The position numbers and the translations under genes are program-made. From the NCBI GenBank assembly GCA_038496445.1, contig JALMLS010000232.1, positions 186,001-250,000 on the forward strand: DNA of 64,000 nt, given 5' to 3'. Each line of letters begins with the position of its first letter. Position 1 is the first letter of the stretch. The notes beneath the pieces are model-generated. The model searched no databases. It was not told where the DNA came from and saw only the letters and a list, made by a program, of their open reading frames with translations. This document shows positions 47,982 to 59,606 of this stretch, piece by piece. The DNA is from Trichosphaerium sp. ATCC 40318 (lineage: Eukaryota; Discosea; Flabellinia; Trichosidae).

Positions 47982-50079
47982 TTATTTTAATGTATGTGTT
48001 TGACATAGGAATAGTACACTCAGAAGTATAAAGAGTATTGAAAATTGGGTAGCATACCCAGCAGAGGTACACTTTGGGGCTCCGAAATTAAAGTTAAATA
48101 AAACAGACGTCCTCCCTGCCTGTAGTTGTCTGTTCTCTGTGACATCAAAACAAAGGTTTGTAGCAGCTATTTTGTATATTACAATATCACATGCTGCATT
48201 CTGAGTTATAGTGACAGTCCTTGTCTATGAAAACCAAATCAGTGAGCGATCCTTCGCAGCTGGATATTTTGAGAAATACTAAGCAAGGTGACGTACAAGA
48301 AGGGTAGGCTTAATTTCTATAAAAGGTGTTTTAATGCAATTATCAACATTAAGTGTTATATCTCCGCTACCAAACTCAATAATACCTCCATCTGGTAGAA
48401 AAACATTGCCTATTGTACAAAGGTGTTAGAAGCATTATGCCAAAACAGTTCTTTCAAAAACCATACCATCTATATTTATATTGTTGTCTATTAGTATACT
48501 TTCGTTTTTACTTATAAGCTCTGTCCAAATAACAGAAACTGGAGCATTTGCGCTACTGTTAGTTGGTGTAGCTGAGGTTGGAGCATCCGTTGTTGGTGCT
48601 TCTGTAGTTGGGGAAGATGGTGGTGGGTTTAGATTATATGATACACTACTGTTTCTAATACTCCATGAGTTCACAATAGCGCCTTTTTTGTCTGTTTGTG
48701 GGTTTTCTATACAAAGTTTAACAAGTACAACATCAAAGATTTCCTGACAACTCACCTGAATGGAATTCCCAGTGGTGAAGCATATCAGGATCAGATATCT
48801 CCGGTTGTCCATTAGCAGTTTTGTTAAGTTGTAGTGGTGTCCGTATTCCTCTCCAAACTGTTACTTCCGCAATTTGGCCCTGATATTAGATTAGTTTAGT
48901 TCAAAGAAATGAAGACTCGAAAGGATTCATCTCAAAGCAGGGTTTTAAAACGTACTCTAAAAAATGGTGTTGAGATAACATCATGTCCTCTGTTTGCACA
49001 ACCAATTGATACGTTCTTGCCGCCAACAGATGTAGGCGAGACTTCAACAGTGAGGCTAGCATTTCCTGAATCTATGCCTAAAGGGTCATAGTACAAGATA
49101 TTGATACTCCCATTTGAAGCTGTTCTAGAAAGTGTAACATACATCTATCACGTGTCAGCGAAAGAAAAAGTAAGAATGTATCCACAAAAAAAGCGGCTGT
49201 TTGTGGCTTGTAAACAGTACCGACACGGATACTTTAGCTTGTGAGTAATATGTATCTATGCACAACCTCACAAAACACATCACTCGCCCCCTTAAAAGTC
49301 TTGGCTTTCGACAATGATGGCTTAAACGAAATTTTGGATAATAAAAATGAACGTTGTGGTACCCATTTATTCGCTGGCATTATTTCTGTGGCAGTGTTAT
49401 ATTCAGTACACCAAGTATCAGCAGGTTTAAAATGCTCATAGCTGAATTGGGCATTGGATAGGGCTTCTGTACCTCCAATAGCAAACAGAAATCCGCTTGC
49501 ACTGGCGCAAGTACCTTGCTTTGTTGAAAACAAAGGGCTCAATGTACAAAGAAGCGGGTTTGTACAACTAAACGATAATTAGAAACAAAACGACAAGAAC
49601 AGGGAGACTTCGTCAACACGAAGGCAGAACCCACAAAAAGGCTACCAGGTGCGGTTGTGAGTAAAACCCAGTTGGCCGTACACAACGCAATCAAAATAGT
49701 TTGTTGAATACCAATTACGTACTTCCATTTGACCCACAAGCTCACTGTAAGTGAATCATGTGCACCAAGGTTTATATCTGCTACTAAACAACTATCTCCG
49801 CCAAAAGTTGCTCCATAGTCCGTAGGAACGTACGAGTACACTACAAGTATTTAGAAACCGTAGAAAACAAGCTGGCCTCAAACAATTGATTCAATTGGGA
49901 ATCCGTCATCAAATACGTTCACAATGCTCAAAAACGCAACGAATTCGTAGGTACACTTAAAATTGCGTTGTTGAAACCGAAGGAGATGCTTTTGCCTAAA
50001 TTCTAGTGTACGTACCCCCATGTGATAGAATAGATACTATTATAGCGAACAATAGGAGCAGAAAGCTCGATTGTTCCAT
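47982..50079 (-). CDS. secreted LamG/pentraxin-like protein with C-terminal anchor
   Basis: The start gives a signal peptide (MEQSSFLLLLFAIIVSIL). The middle is a concanavalin-like jelly roll: DYGATFGGDSCLVADINLGAHDSLTVSLWVKW, then MYVTLSRTASNGSINILYYD, then GQIAEVTVWRGIRTPLQLN. The last of these matches the closing strand of LamG/pentraxin folds. A short Thr/Pro/Ala-rich linker (PTTEAPTTDAPTSATPTNSSAN) precedes a small C-terminal domain (GNVFLPDGGIIEFGSGDITLNVDNC). The last residues are hydrophobic (FSILFILLSVLFLCQ), as in GPI-anchored or tail-anchored surface proteins. About ten introns. Carbohydrate or matrix binding is likely from the fold; ligand unknown. Confidence 0.7.
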
Positions 50080-50995
50080 TTTTGTGCGTGTTCAGCCTGT
50101 GTCCGGACTATTTTCCGATTTTGCGAAATCAGACGATCCGTTTTTTGGTACTCAAACGCTTACGTAACTTTACGTAAGTTAGAACGAAAACACAAACAAT
50201 TGTGTATGGTGATAACCAGGTATTTTTATAGTAAAGTACTTCTTTACCTTGTTGGACAAGTCCAATTCGCCAAATTTGCTAAACAACTTCCTTTTATACT
50301 TTCCACATCTATAGTTGTTAAAAGCTTATGGAGTTATCGTCTTTTCGCAACCATAGATTTGGAGGAGAATCTGAGTCAGCATCGCTTTTGAGAACTACCA
50401 AAAAACTGATTTCGAAAAATATTGCTTTGACTGCCGGAACTTTTCCTCGGCACAAGATCAACGAATCACAAAATGGTTGTCACTACTATAATTATAGCAT
50501 ACTGGGTACATACTAATTATAGCAATTGAAGCGTAAGATGGTTATGAGGTGAGTAAAAACGTCTCAAAGATTTTCGAATCGAATAAAAAAAAAACCAAAA
50601 CGTTCGTAAAAAAGTGATGCTGAAACTCTCATGGCGGCCTTTACACCCTGTTCAAGTAGAGAACCAGAGATGCTAACCCATATTATGCGACTAGCACCCA
50701 ATAACCTAGGGACTATTGTCTCCATTCTTGCGAAAGACCGACAGACTCGTTTTCAAGGAGAGTCTGAGCCAAAAGCTCACTCTAAAATAAGCTTTATATA
50801 ATTCACGCTCTTACATATCGCAGTATGTGATCCGTGGGTTGCACTAGCTTTCGCGGATGTTATTTCTTCGATATGCTTTCTTTGGAGGCCTTTTGTACAA
50901 CATTTTTTGGTTCAGAAAACAGTTTAGTCAATCGTGGCTCTCATCAATTTCGCGAAAGTAGTGACAAAAAAAACTGGAAGATAGTTTTCTTTTTA
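50080..50995. other. intergenic region with a 56-codon frame
   Basis: Mostly non-coding. A plus-strand frame at 50631-50801 (MAAFTPCSSREPEMLTHIMRLAPNNL...) has good codon texture and could be a first exon. A following open stretch near 50825-50935 (VCDPWVALAFADVISSICFLW) might be exon 2. I could not build a convincing gene from them. The upstream part may hold the LamG-like gene promoter. Confidence 0.35.
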
Positions 50996-53900
50996 TTAAT
51001 AAAGTATGCATTGTACCATTCTATTGGCAAAAGACAAGCTTATTATTTGACTCAGATCTCCTTCAATTTCGCGACTTTTCCTTACATACTTTAACTTATG
51101 TTTTAGTATCTTTATAACATCAGCAAAAGCAGTTTGTTTCTTTTGAAGAACACGAATAAAAGCATGAAGTGATAGCCTGTAAAAAAACAAGTCAGAAAAA
51201 AAAATCACTTTATCTAAAAAACTCTACAACTACCTTGCTTTTAAGCTTGGTATAGTATGTAATAGTATTGCATATATTAAATAATAAGAAAATGGCGGTA
51301 TGATCAATTGTACGTAAAGTACATTCCGAGAAAAACACCTTGGAAAAAAATATTTTGGATGTTTTACATAAAAAAATAACATAGTGTACCAAACTATCTC
51401 GTTTTCAGTTACTTCAAAACAACATCCTGCCTTTACAGCAGATCCACATCTTGTTATTGCTGGTATAAGCTTTTGAATCTTATACACAATATTCGTAATT
51501 ATTTCTAAGACAAAAGTTATTCCCTCAACACGCTGTGCTCACAAAGGAGAAAAAATCAAGAAAACAAAGTCGTTTCGTACCTGCTATCTTAACAACACAC
51601 TCTGGTACTTTAATAGGCAACTGCCCTATATAAGCATTTATCTTAATAGCCGCAAGAAGAATTGAACTATCTAAATTTGTAGTTAAGGAAAGGGGTTCAA
51701 AACATCGCTTTTAGTTCAGAGTATAAAAGGATACAAATATTCATGTAAACTGTTCTCTTTGTGTTGATGTTACTGTCGAAAATAATAGGATTAAGCTTCT
51801 GCTCTACAAACGCATAACCGCGTTTAAGAAGAGAAGACAGACAGTTTGATGTATGATTTACTGTAAGTGCATCACTGATATCTCCAAACAAATTAAGGAT
51901 AAAACACAAAAAATAAGAAAATTCTTGTTACAAAAGAAAAGGTTGTAGGAGGATACAGTTACACATTAAAGGCCTGAAAGAACGCATAACTTCAAGTGTC
52001 TCAACGTTAAAGTTATATCCATACCATGGAAGATACGTATTACCATCTAAAGTAATAAGCTCGGCAATTCAAAAACAAGAATGGTGTAAAAGAATAAAAA
52101 AACCAAATACCTAAAGGCTCATCAGGCAGTTGGAAAGGAATACCGCTCATAGACGAATCAGAAAAACTGGTATAAGTTTTTCCAGTATTAATGTTCATGT
52201 TGTAATCTTCGAATCCTTTACTGATACGTGTCACAAATGAGATTGCTTCTTGTTTATCTGTTGAAACAAAAAAGAAATCATCAACATATCGCATCAAAAG
52301 TGACGTCTCTATTGAAGGTGTGTAACTGTTAGTTACTCGAGATGAACCTTACTTAATGTACGTACTGGAATTCATGAACATATTCAAATGTTCGTTTTCC
52401 ATATGTCCATAATACAGAGCACATAATAAAGTAGATACTACAGAGCCTTTTTTATGTGTCAAAATACAAAAAAAAAAAAAAATGACACTGAAGGGTACCT
52501 TGAGCAATTCCAATTTCTCGTTTGTACCAATTTTTACCCGCCTAGTGAACGTGTTAGAATATGAGTATTAAAGCGCTCATCAGAGTAAGAACAGATGATA
52601 TTTCTTCCGGAAAACCCTCAAAAACACAACGCACCTTAACTACGCCATCAAGTAGATGAGCACGCAACTGACTTAGTAAAGTAGCCTTCTTGACATCATA
52701 GTATTTCTCTGGCTATAAATATATTAATGTAAAGAGAGGAAGAATATAAAACCCGAAGCTTACCTTATCAAGAAAGACAATGTTTCGTGACCTACTTGCT
52801 ACTTCTTTTGCAAAAGAGCAAAACTTGTAATAGCCTCCGTTTTGTATACTAGCTTTATAACGTGTATGAATGCGATCCCCACGTAATCTGCGCTCCTCAT
52901 ATGGTCTATAGAGCAACGTCTCCATTTTCTAAAAAATCTCGTTAACAGTTGTAAAGAATGGTGTTTTAAAACCGAGAAAAAAATAAGAAAAAAGTTTAAG
53001 GCTTACGACATAGTTGTCAAAGAGGTACTTGACAAACCCGAATATTTTCTCTTTTATAATAGTATCATAAGCCTTTTTAATATCTGCAATGACAAAATAC
53101 AACTTTGGCATCTTCCCTTGAGTACAGCTAGACTTTATACGTTTAACATAATCCGAGTATTTATGGTAAATCTCATTTGGAGAAAAAACCGAAGCACCAA
53201 AGTATTGACGGCAAGGTCCTTCCTAGTAGTAGTTTAATAATAGGTATCGAGTTTTAAAATATATAGTTGTGGGTATTAGTAATTTGTGTTAGCAATCAAA
53301 GAGCTAGAGCTACTAAAACGTATTCGTTTAAGCAAAAAAGAAAGTGAAAATAAAAAAAGTGGCAAAAAATATGTTCATTGTGCATACCTTTAGTTGTGTT
53401 AGGAGTCTGAAAGCAGTAGATAATATTTGATTCGTAGAACGGGGCCTTTATATGTGATCATTAGAACAACGGAAAAAGGGTTGAGATAGAGATGTCGTAC
53501 CTATTTCCCTGAAATGAACGCATTAATTTTAGAGAGTTTTGTTTACCCAAGTTATTCAAAGGACGCAACCCTTTTGCTTTCGGCAAGAAGCGCATTAGAG
53601 CGTATCCAAGTCCGGTTTTCTTCAAAATACTCTTGGCTTTCGTCTAGGTGAAACGTCATCATCAAACTCTGAAAACTACTGAACGAAGACAGCCGCAAAG
53701 TCAAATTCTTGCCAAAAAACAAAAGAAGAAAAAACGATTCAACACAAGAAATAACGTACTTCACTTACACGTGAGAGCATCCCCCGGTTCACTAACTCTA
53801 ACATAACGTGTTACAAAAGATTAAAGTAATAATAAGAAATAAACAAAGGTACAAAAACATGTGAAAAGGCATACCATCCATTTGAATACTAAATAATTTT

Positions 53901-56900
53901 CCCCAACAACCTTTGACATAGTAAAAAAGTCTGTTCTTATGTGGAGCAGTATTCGTTATATAAAAAGCATTACCCTAGAGAAAAATATGAGCGTTGGAAA
54001 ATAGCGGAATTTCAAGAGAAAATTGCTTTCGCTTTTTTTGAAGAAAAATTCACGAGAATCACATACCAACACTTCACAAATAAACTCATTAAAAAACCAT
54101 TCCAATAGACGTAGCATAAAATTACGTTTTTTATATAATCCTGAAGGTGGGTCATGGCCTTTAGCTTTCATCCACTCACAATCATTAAGCTATAAAAAAA
54201 AGAAAAAGATATCAGCAACAACTAAAAGCAATGACCAAACAAAAGTACCTTCATGTTATTCAATAACGACTTTGTGCCTACTGTTTCATAAATCCGTAGT
54301 TTTACAAACTCTATAATATCTGTTTTCTGGTTAAAGGAGAATATTTAGGTATCTTCCAAGTGAAAAAAAATAAGTACTTAGGGATACTTTTGTGAACTGT
54401 CTCACGGTTACTTGATGAACCCCATAAAGCCGAAGGTATTATAAAATCAGTAATACATCTAACATAGTTTGAAACGCTATGGTATGATTCAAACCGACAA
54501 AGCAAGCGTTGAACAGGTGATAAATCATCACTCCCTAAAACAACTTTTTGGCTTTTTTCTCCATTTGTCTGACTATCGTTTCCTTGTGAGTTCATATCCA
54601 ACTTCCGTGGTTTCAACGGTTCTACAGGTACTGCAGGAATACTCTGAGACTAGGAAAATACATGTCAAAACGGCAAAAGCAGCAAAATCTAATCAACTCA
54701 CTTGTACAGTTTGTGAGTTTTCCAAAAGTACATCACAATTCCAATTATAGTTTGAAGGCTTTTTTCTTCTAAAAGGAGAACCTATAAGTGTTGGTGATGA
54801 CAAGTTACAAAAGTATTCAAGGCTGTACGGAAAGGCTGAGAACTATCACTACTATGAGAGTTGGTAATCTTCATAGGGGATTGTGTGTAAGGTAGTGGGC
54901 TGAGTGGAGGCGAAGGCAAGTTTTCGTTGGTATCTTTGGGTGTTGATATTTTTTGTTCGCTTGCAGATGGTGAAGGTTCTTTGTGATTGCTGTTGGGTGT
55001 CAATCCTTTCTGTGTATTCAGTAGACACGGTGGGGAATAGGATTTATGGCCACTACTACCTGATGCCAATCGTTCCTGACACCTGAGTTGCTTTGGCGAT
55101 AAAAGTAGCAATGAGTTCGCATCTTTAAAAGAACTACTCTACAAAACATAAAGTCAGCTCATTTCATTTTTGCGTTTTAATACCTTAGAACCACTTGAAG
55201 TCATCTTATCTTGCGTTCCTTTAGACCCACTTGCAGTGCCATGAGATATACTTTGAGACTAAACTTATTTAATAATATACTTATGAAGCGGTTGCATAAC
55301 TGTACCTTCATGTCAGGTTCTGGAAATTGTGCTTTACAGTGTTTGTTCAATAATTTGCGCCAAGGGCACTTTTTAATGTTACGAATAACCTTGTTTAGGA
55401 TAGGTATAACATTCATAAGTCGCTTGGGCATGTATTTTTCTAAATATGAGTTAAAGGTAAACTAGGTACATGTCAAAAAAAAAAAGTACCAAATTTAAAT
55501 ATTCGTTTTGCAAATGCCAAGGCACCTTCTTCAGTACAAGGTACAGTAGACAAAAAATCTACAAATCAAGTTAAACACTAGATAAATTATGGTATCTAAC
55601 GTGCGTTCAGGAGAGAAGAATAAGTCACCTGACATGCGATATAGAATCTTTCTGCGAGTAATATCTGTAAACACTGGTTTTTTAGGGTTTGTATTTTTCT
55701 TTTTAGAGGGTTTCTTGGTAAACATTGGAGCCTTGGATCCAACTAATGGTGCTGTATTAGACCTCACCAGAGGAGGAGCTCTTATTAGAGTGTTCTTTGT
55801 GTTTGATTGTGTCTGTGGGTTGAGACGAGGCCGTTTTAGAGAAGGTCCTTCTGCGCTTACTGAACGGCCATACAAAATAACTCGTTTGCGCTTCTTACCA
55901 CGGAGCTACACAAGACTATCAGTGGCAACACTATCAAAGACATTATGTGTGACGTACTCCAATACGTTTTCGTAATATTGTAGAACCAATGGCCCTTGGT
56001 TTGAGAGTTCTGGTTTTGATAGGGACAACAGTATCTTCAACTTGTTTTTCGGCACATCTTAATTTTTTTGCTTTTCTTCTTTTCCAAGAAGAAGGACGAA
56101 CTTTACGCTTGCGAGTCTTACTAGCCTCGTTTGCTGATACATTGCTGTTGTCACTAACCTCTTTAGAACCGTTGCAGGCACTCTTATGCTTTGCAATAAA
56201 AGCTTTACGGCTGCATAGCAACAGCTTTCTTCTTATAGCACGATAACTACGTCTTATTTTTCGGGCATTATTTTTTTGTCCTTTAGATGGTTCAGGTTTA
56301 ACTACCTTTAGATACTCTAAATTACGCCCACTTGCTATAAAACTTGTTATTAAAAACACCAATATACAATTAAAAAAACACGTGCCTTGGACATAGCATT
56401 TATTGCCTAAACATGGAAACACCCAAAAATACTTGAATAAGTATGTCATCAGATCATCTCCTATCATCTTCAATAACGAATCCCAAGCTTTGTTAAAGCT
56501 ATTAATACACTACATAATACTTCTCTAGTTCGTACTTGCACTGCCTACTTCGTTTCCAACAGAGTTTGGGAATGAGATGCGGAGCTGGGATGTTTGCTTT
56601 TCTTATCTTAGTCTTTATGGCTAGTACGCTACACGTACTGGTATCCAACGAAAGCCTTTAGACAGGGCGTGGTCAGATTTATCTTGACATAGTTCCATTC
56701 TTAATCTCTTGATTACCTGTCGTTGAGAAGAAAATTCGCCTATTGGCGGTGGTCTCGGTGATTTTTTAGGCTTGCCAACCTTACAATGTGTAAAACCGTT
56801 GTATTATTAAACCTTGCATACCAAAGTGGTGTCGACGAGCTGTAGTACGTCATGGGAACAACGGTGAAAGAAAAGCGAGTTAGAACAGGTCTACACATCG

Positions 56901-56930
56901 TTTAGTGCTATAAAGCGTATTGACGTTCAT
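50996..56930 (-). CDS. TERT: telomerase reverse transcriptase
   Basis: This is the catalytic subunit of telomerase, which copies an RNA template onto chromosome ends in the nucleus. The TEN domain spans several small exons: RQVIKRLRMELCQDKSDHAL, then PNSVGNEVGSATWDSLL joined in phase to KMIGDDLMTYLFKYFWVF. A basic, Ser/Pro-rich linker follows. The RNA-binding domain includes YVRCITDFIIPSALWGSSSN and the T-motif region AFYITNTAPHKNRLFYY. RT motif 1 is LMRFLPKAKGLRPL. Motif A is FVIADIKKAYDTI with its catalytic Asp. Motif B' is GIAQGSVVSTLLCALYYG. Motif C is MRYVDDFFFV with the Asp pair. Motif D is NINTGKTYTSF. The C-terminal extension ends LHAFIRVLQKKQTAFADVI. Many introns carry GTACGT-like donors. 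The first exon, placed at 56930, is tentative. Confidence 0.93.
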
Positions 56931-57570
56931 CTACAACCTTCAAGAACGCTCTTAGCGTAAGTAAATACCCTCTTGGAAATAAAAGAGACAGCGTTGAGTG
57001 TTTGACAAAATTACTACCTTTCAAGTTTATTAGAACACCTTTGCAAATACATAGTACAACAAACTCCTTACCACGCATTTGTTTTTGAATCTACCCGCGG
57101 AAATTATGTGTAGGCGCGAAATAACCTAACTACTGACATAAATCCCTTTCGCATTGACACCAAAGTGTCAAATGACTGTCGACAGATGGCTTATTGACAA
57201 ACCAAGCTAAGGCATGAGCCAAACAAAAACTAAGTCTAGTAGATACAAAAAACAGCTTAGACACAACCATACACGCCCCAACAAACAATTACATGTGCTC
57301 TTCACTTTGAGCACCCTACAAAGCGACGTGGCAATATTTAAAAATATTGCGTTTAAAAAAGACCCTTATTGGTCTAATCGGCCTGGGTCGCTACTTTCAG
57401 GCATATTTGTAGCAGGTCCGCCATGTACTGGACCATTTATCATCGGACCTGTATTAGCACTTGTACCGGCTACAGTAACGTTAGAGGCCAAACAAAAAAA
57501 AAACTTGTGAAATTGTGAAAAAAAAACGTGTAGAATTCCTGACTTGATTTTGTGATTTTAAACGCAGCGT
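56931..57570. other. intergenic region between TERT and the RRM gene
   Basis: About 640 bases containing the putative TERT promoter and the RRM gene 3' flank. The plus-strand frame at 57214-57510 has low-complexity Lys/Pro content and no family signature, so I do not call it. Confidence 0.45.
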
Positions 57571-58952
57571 TCACGTACTCCCAGGTTGCATCATTACACC
57601 AGGTGCCATCTGCGGTTGGTACCCAAACGCATAAGGTTGTTCGTACTGAGGAGGCGGAGGATAAGGATAAGCAGGATAAGGGTATGGTACATAATACCCA
57701 TAAGGTGGCCATGCCATTGCACCAGGAGGTGGCGCCCATCTAATTTCTAACATTAGCCAAAGACATAATTTGTTGTAAACAACTAAATTTCTGCGCATAC
57801 CCTGCTTGTGCTGCATAAGGATCAACTGTACCATAAGGCCAATTATAAGGACCAGCAGCTGATACTGCTTGTTGATGCATACGTAGAGCCTTACGGGCTT
57901 CTTTTTGTTCTTGTGTATCTGCGTATTTGACTAAAGACAAAAAGCCTGTGACTTAAAAACTTCTAAAAATCTAAGCACTGTACCAGTTAAAGGTGGTGCG
58001 CTTTCAATAATTTTATAGCCATTCATAGTCTCCAATGCGCGTCTCGAACACTCTAAGCTCTCAAAACGAACAAAGCCTATTTGTCGGCTTTTACCAGTAT
58101 TTCGGTCTATCATTACTTTACAATCTTCAATTACACCAAAATTACCAAATAACTGGCGTAATTGCTCTGTAGGAGAGTAATATTAGTCTCTCTTTGGTAC
58201 ATTGACAAAAAAAAAAAATTCGGTGTTGTAGTTACCTTCTGTTGTGGTTGGTAGTAACGGTTTAACGTAGAGGTTAGTCGATTCAGCTTGAGACTGTAGA
58301 ATTGGAATATGAGCTAGGAGAGAAGGAGAGTAGCTTGATGAAGACGGGGATTGATTGGCTAGCTTGCACAATAACCGTTTGTGCGAAATACGCATGCCAT
58401 TCATGGCATTTATGGCAGCTTGAGATTCGTCTGCTTTTTGATAACGAACAAACCTAAAACCTTATCAGAAGCTATACTTTTACGTGATGATGAAAACCAC
58501 ACAATAAGAATTTGAAGAATTACAAATTGATGCTAAATTACTATTTTGTGTTGCATCAAGTCGTTGCGTGCTAGAACCGTGCACGAGATACGTGTTTAGC
58601 ATGTTTTCTGGGGTTTTTGCTGATTTAACGGATACTTTGAGCGTTGATCAACAGCAATCAAATGAAGAAAAAGCGCTTTTAGCGCGTTTATGAGGCTGTT
58701 GGTTAAATTTTGACGTGTTTTAAATGGAGCGTACCCGTATCCTAAGCTTTTTCCAGTCGCTTGGTCTACCATGATTTTAGACGACACTACCTCACCAAAT
58801 GGTGAGAATAGAGCGTAAAATTCTTGTTCGGTGAGCTCCGCTGGCAAGTATTTTACAAATACGTTGCAGTCGTCCAGACCAGCTGGCACCTTTTCGTTGG
58901 GGTCTTGTCCGGTAGAGTTTGCCATAATTGGTCTATTGCTGCTCTCTGACAT
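57571..58952 (-). CDS. two-RRM RNA-binding protein (RBMS/ELAV-like)
   Basis: Two RNA-recognition motifs. RRM1 has RNP2 NVFVKYLP and a spliced RNP1 reading GYGFVRYQ. RRM2 has RNP2 NLYVKPLL and RNP1 QIGFVRFE. The linker is Ser-rich. RRM2 is followed by a helix (DTQEQKEARKALRMHQQ) and a Tyr/Pro/Gly-rich, low-complexity C-terminus (PPYGYYVPYPYPAYPYPPPP) prone to self-association. The pair order and linker recall RBMS/ELAV-type cytoplasmic mRNA-binding proteins, where such proteins govern stability or translation. Start is MSESSNRPIMANSTG. At least six introns. A TATAG pentamer repeat lies just upstream of the start codon, near 58969. Confidence 0.88.
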
Positions 58953-59606
58953 AGCTACAGAATAGTATTATAGTATAGTATAGTATATACACAATAGTGG
59001 GCTGCGCTGTTGGCGAAAATACAATTTGGTAAGTGCATTTACTTCACTGCTTAACTGAGCGACTTCGTTTGTTTACGCCCAAACACGCACTAACCGTATT
59101 ATTTAACAATACCAACGCTATTTTACTTTTGGTTCTAATTTCTAATGTCCTTGTTTGGCTCTAGCGTTAGCTCCACGCCCATAAACCCTAACCATTGTTA
59201 TAAAAACGTTGAATTGGTGTCAAAACGTCACAATTTGGCGTAAACAACAAAAAACGATTTTGACAACTTGTTTCCTTTGATGGCCCCAGAACTCCGACAA
59301 ATATAGGCGTATGGAAACAAGCGACCTCACAAGTATTATTGCTGGTATTGTGTTCGGTTTAATTGAACATCAAAGTTCATGCGGATTTCGAACGTGTACC
59401 ACTTACTCCACGTCATCAATACTCCTAAATTAGTGTAAAAACATATACAGCGCATTCTCACGAGACACGAGAACATGGTGTGCACTGTGGGTTGCATTTT
59501 CACTTAATCTCAGGTTTGTTGGCCACTATCGGAAAATAATGACGGTTCACCTGCTGAACATTATTTAAACAACACAAAGAAAGCAACAGCGGACCATAAA
59601 GTAAAA
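58953..59606. other. 650-base divergent intergenic region
   Basis: Shared upstream region of the RRM gene and the Cys4-finger gene. It has a short TATAG run near 58969-58986 and otherwise no feature. A frame continuous with the next gene extends upstream of 59607, so an extra 5' exon there is possible. Confidence 0.45.

Noticed and set aside
58960-58990. TATAG pentamer run
   Set aside because: Four short units only; a trivial microsatellite with no evidence of function beyond lying near a start codon.
59160-59200. CCCTAAC-like stretch resembling a telomere repeat
   Set aside because: Only one partial unit; no tandem array.
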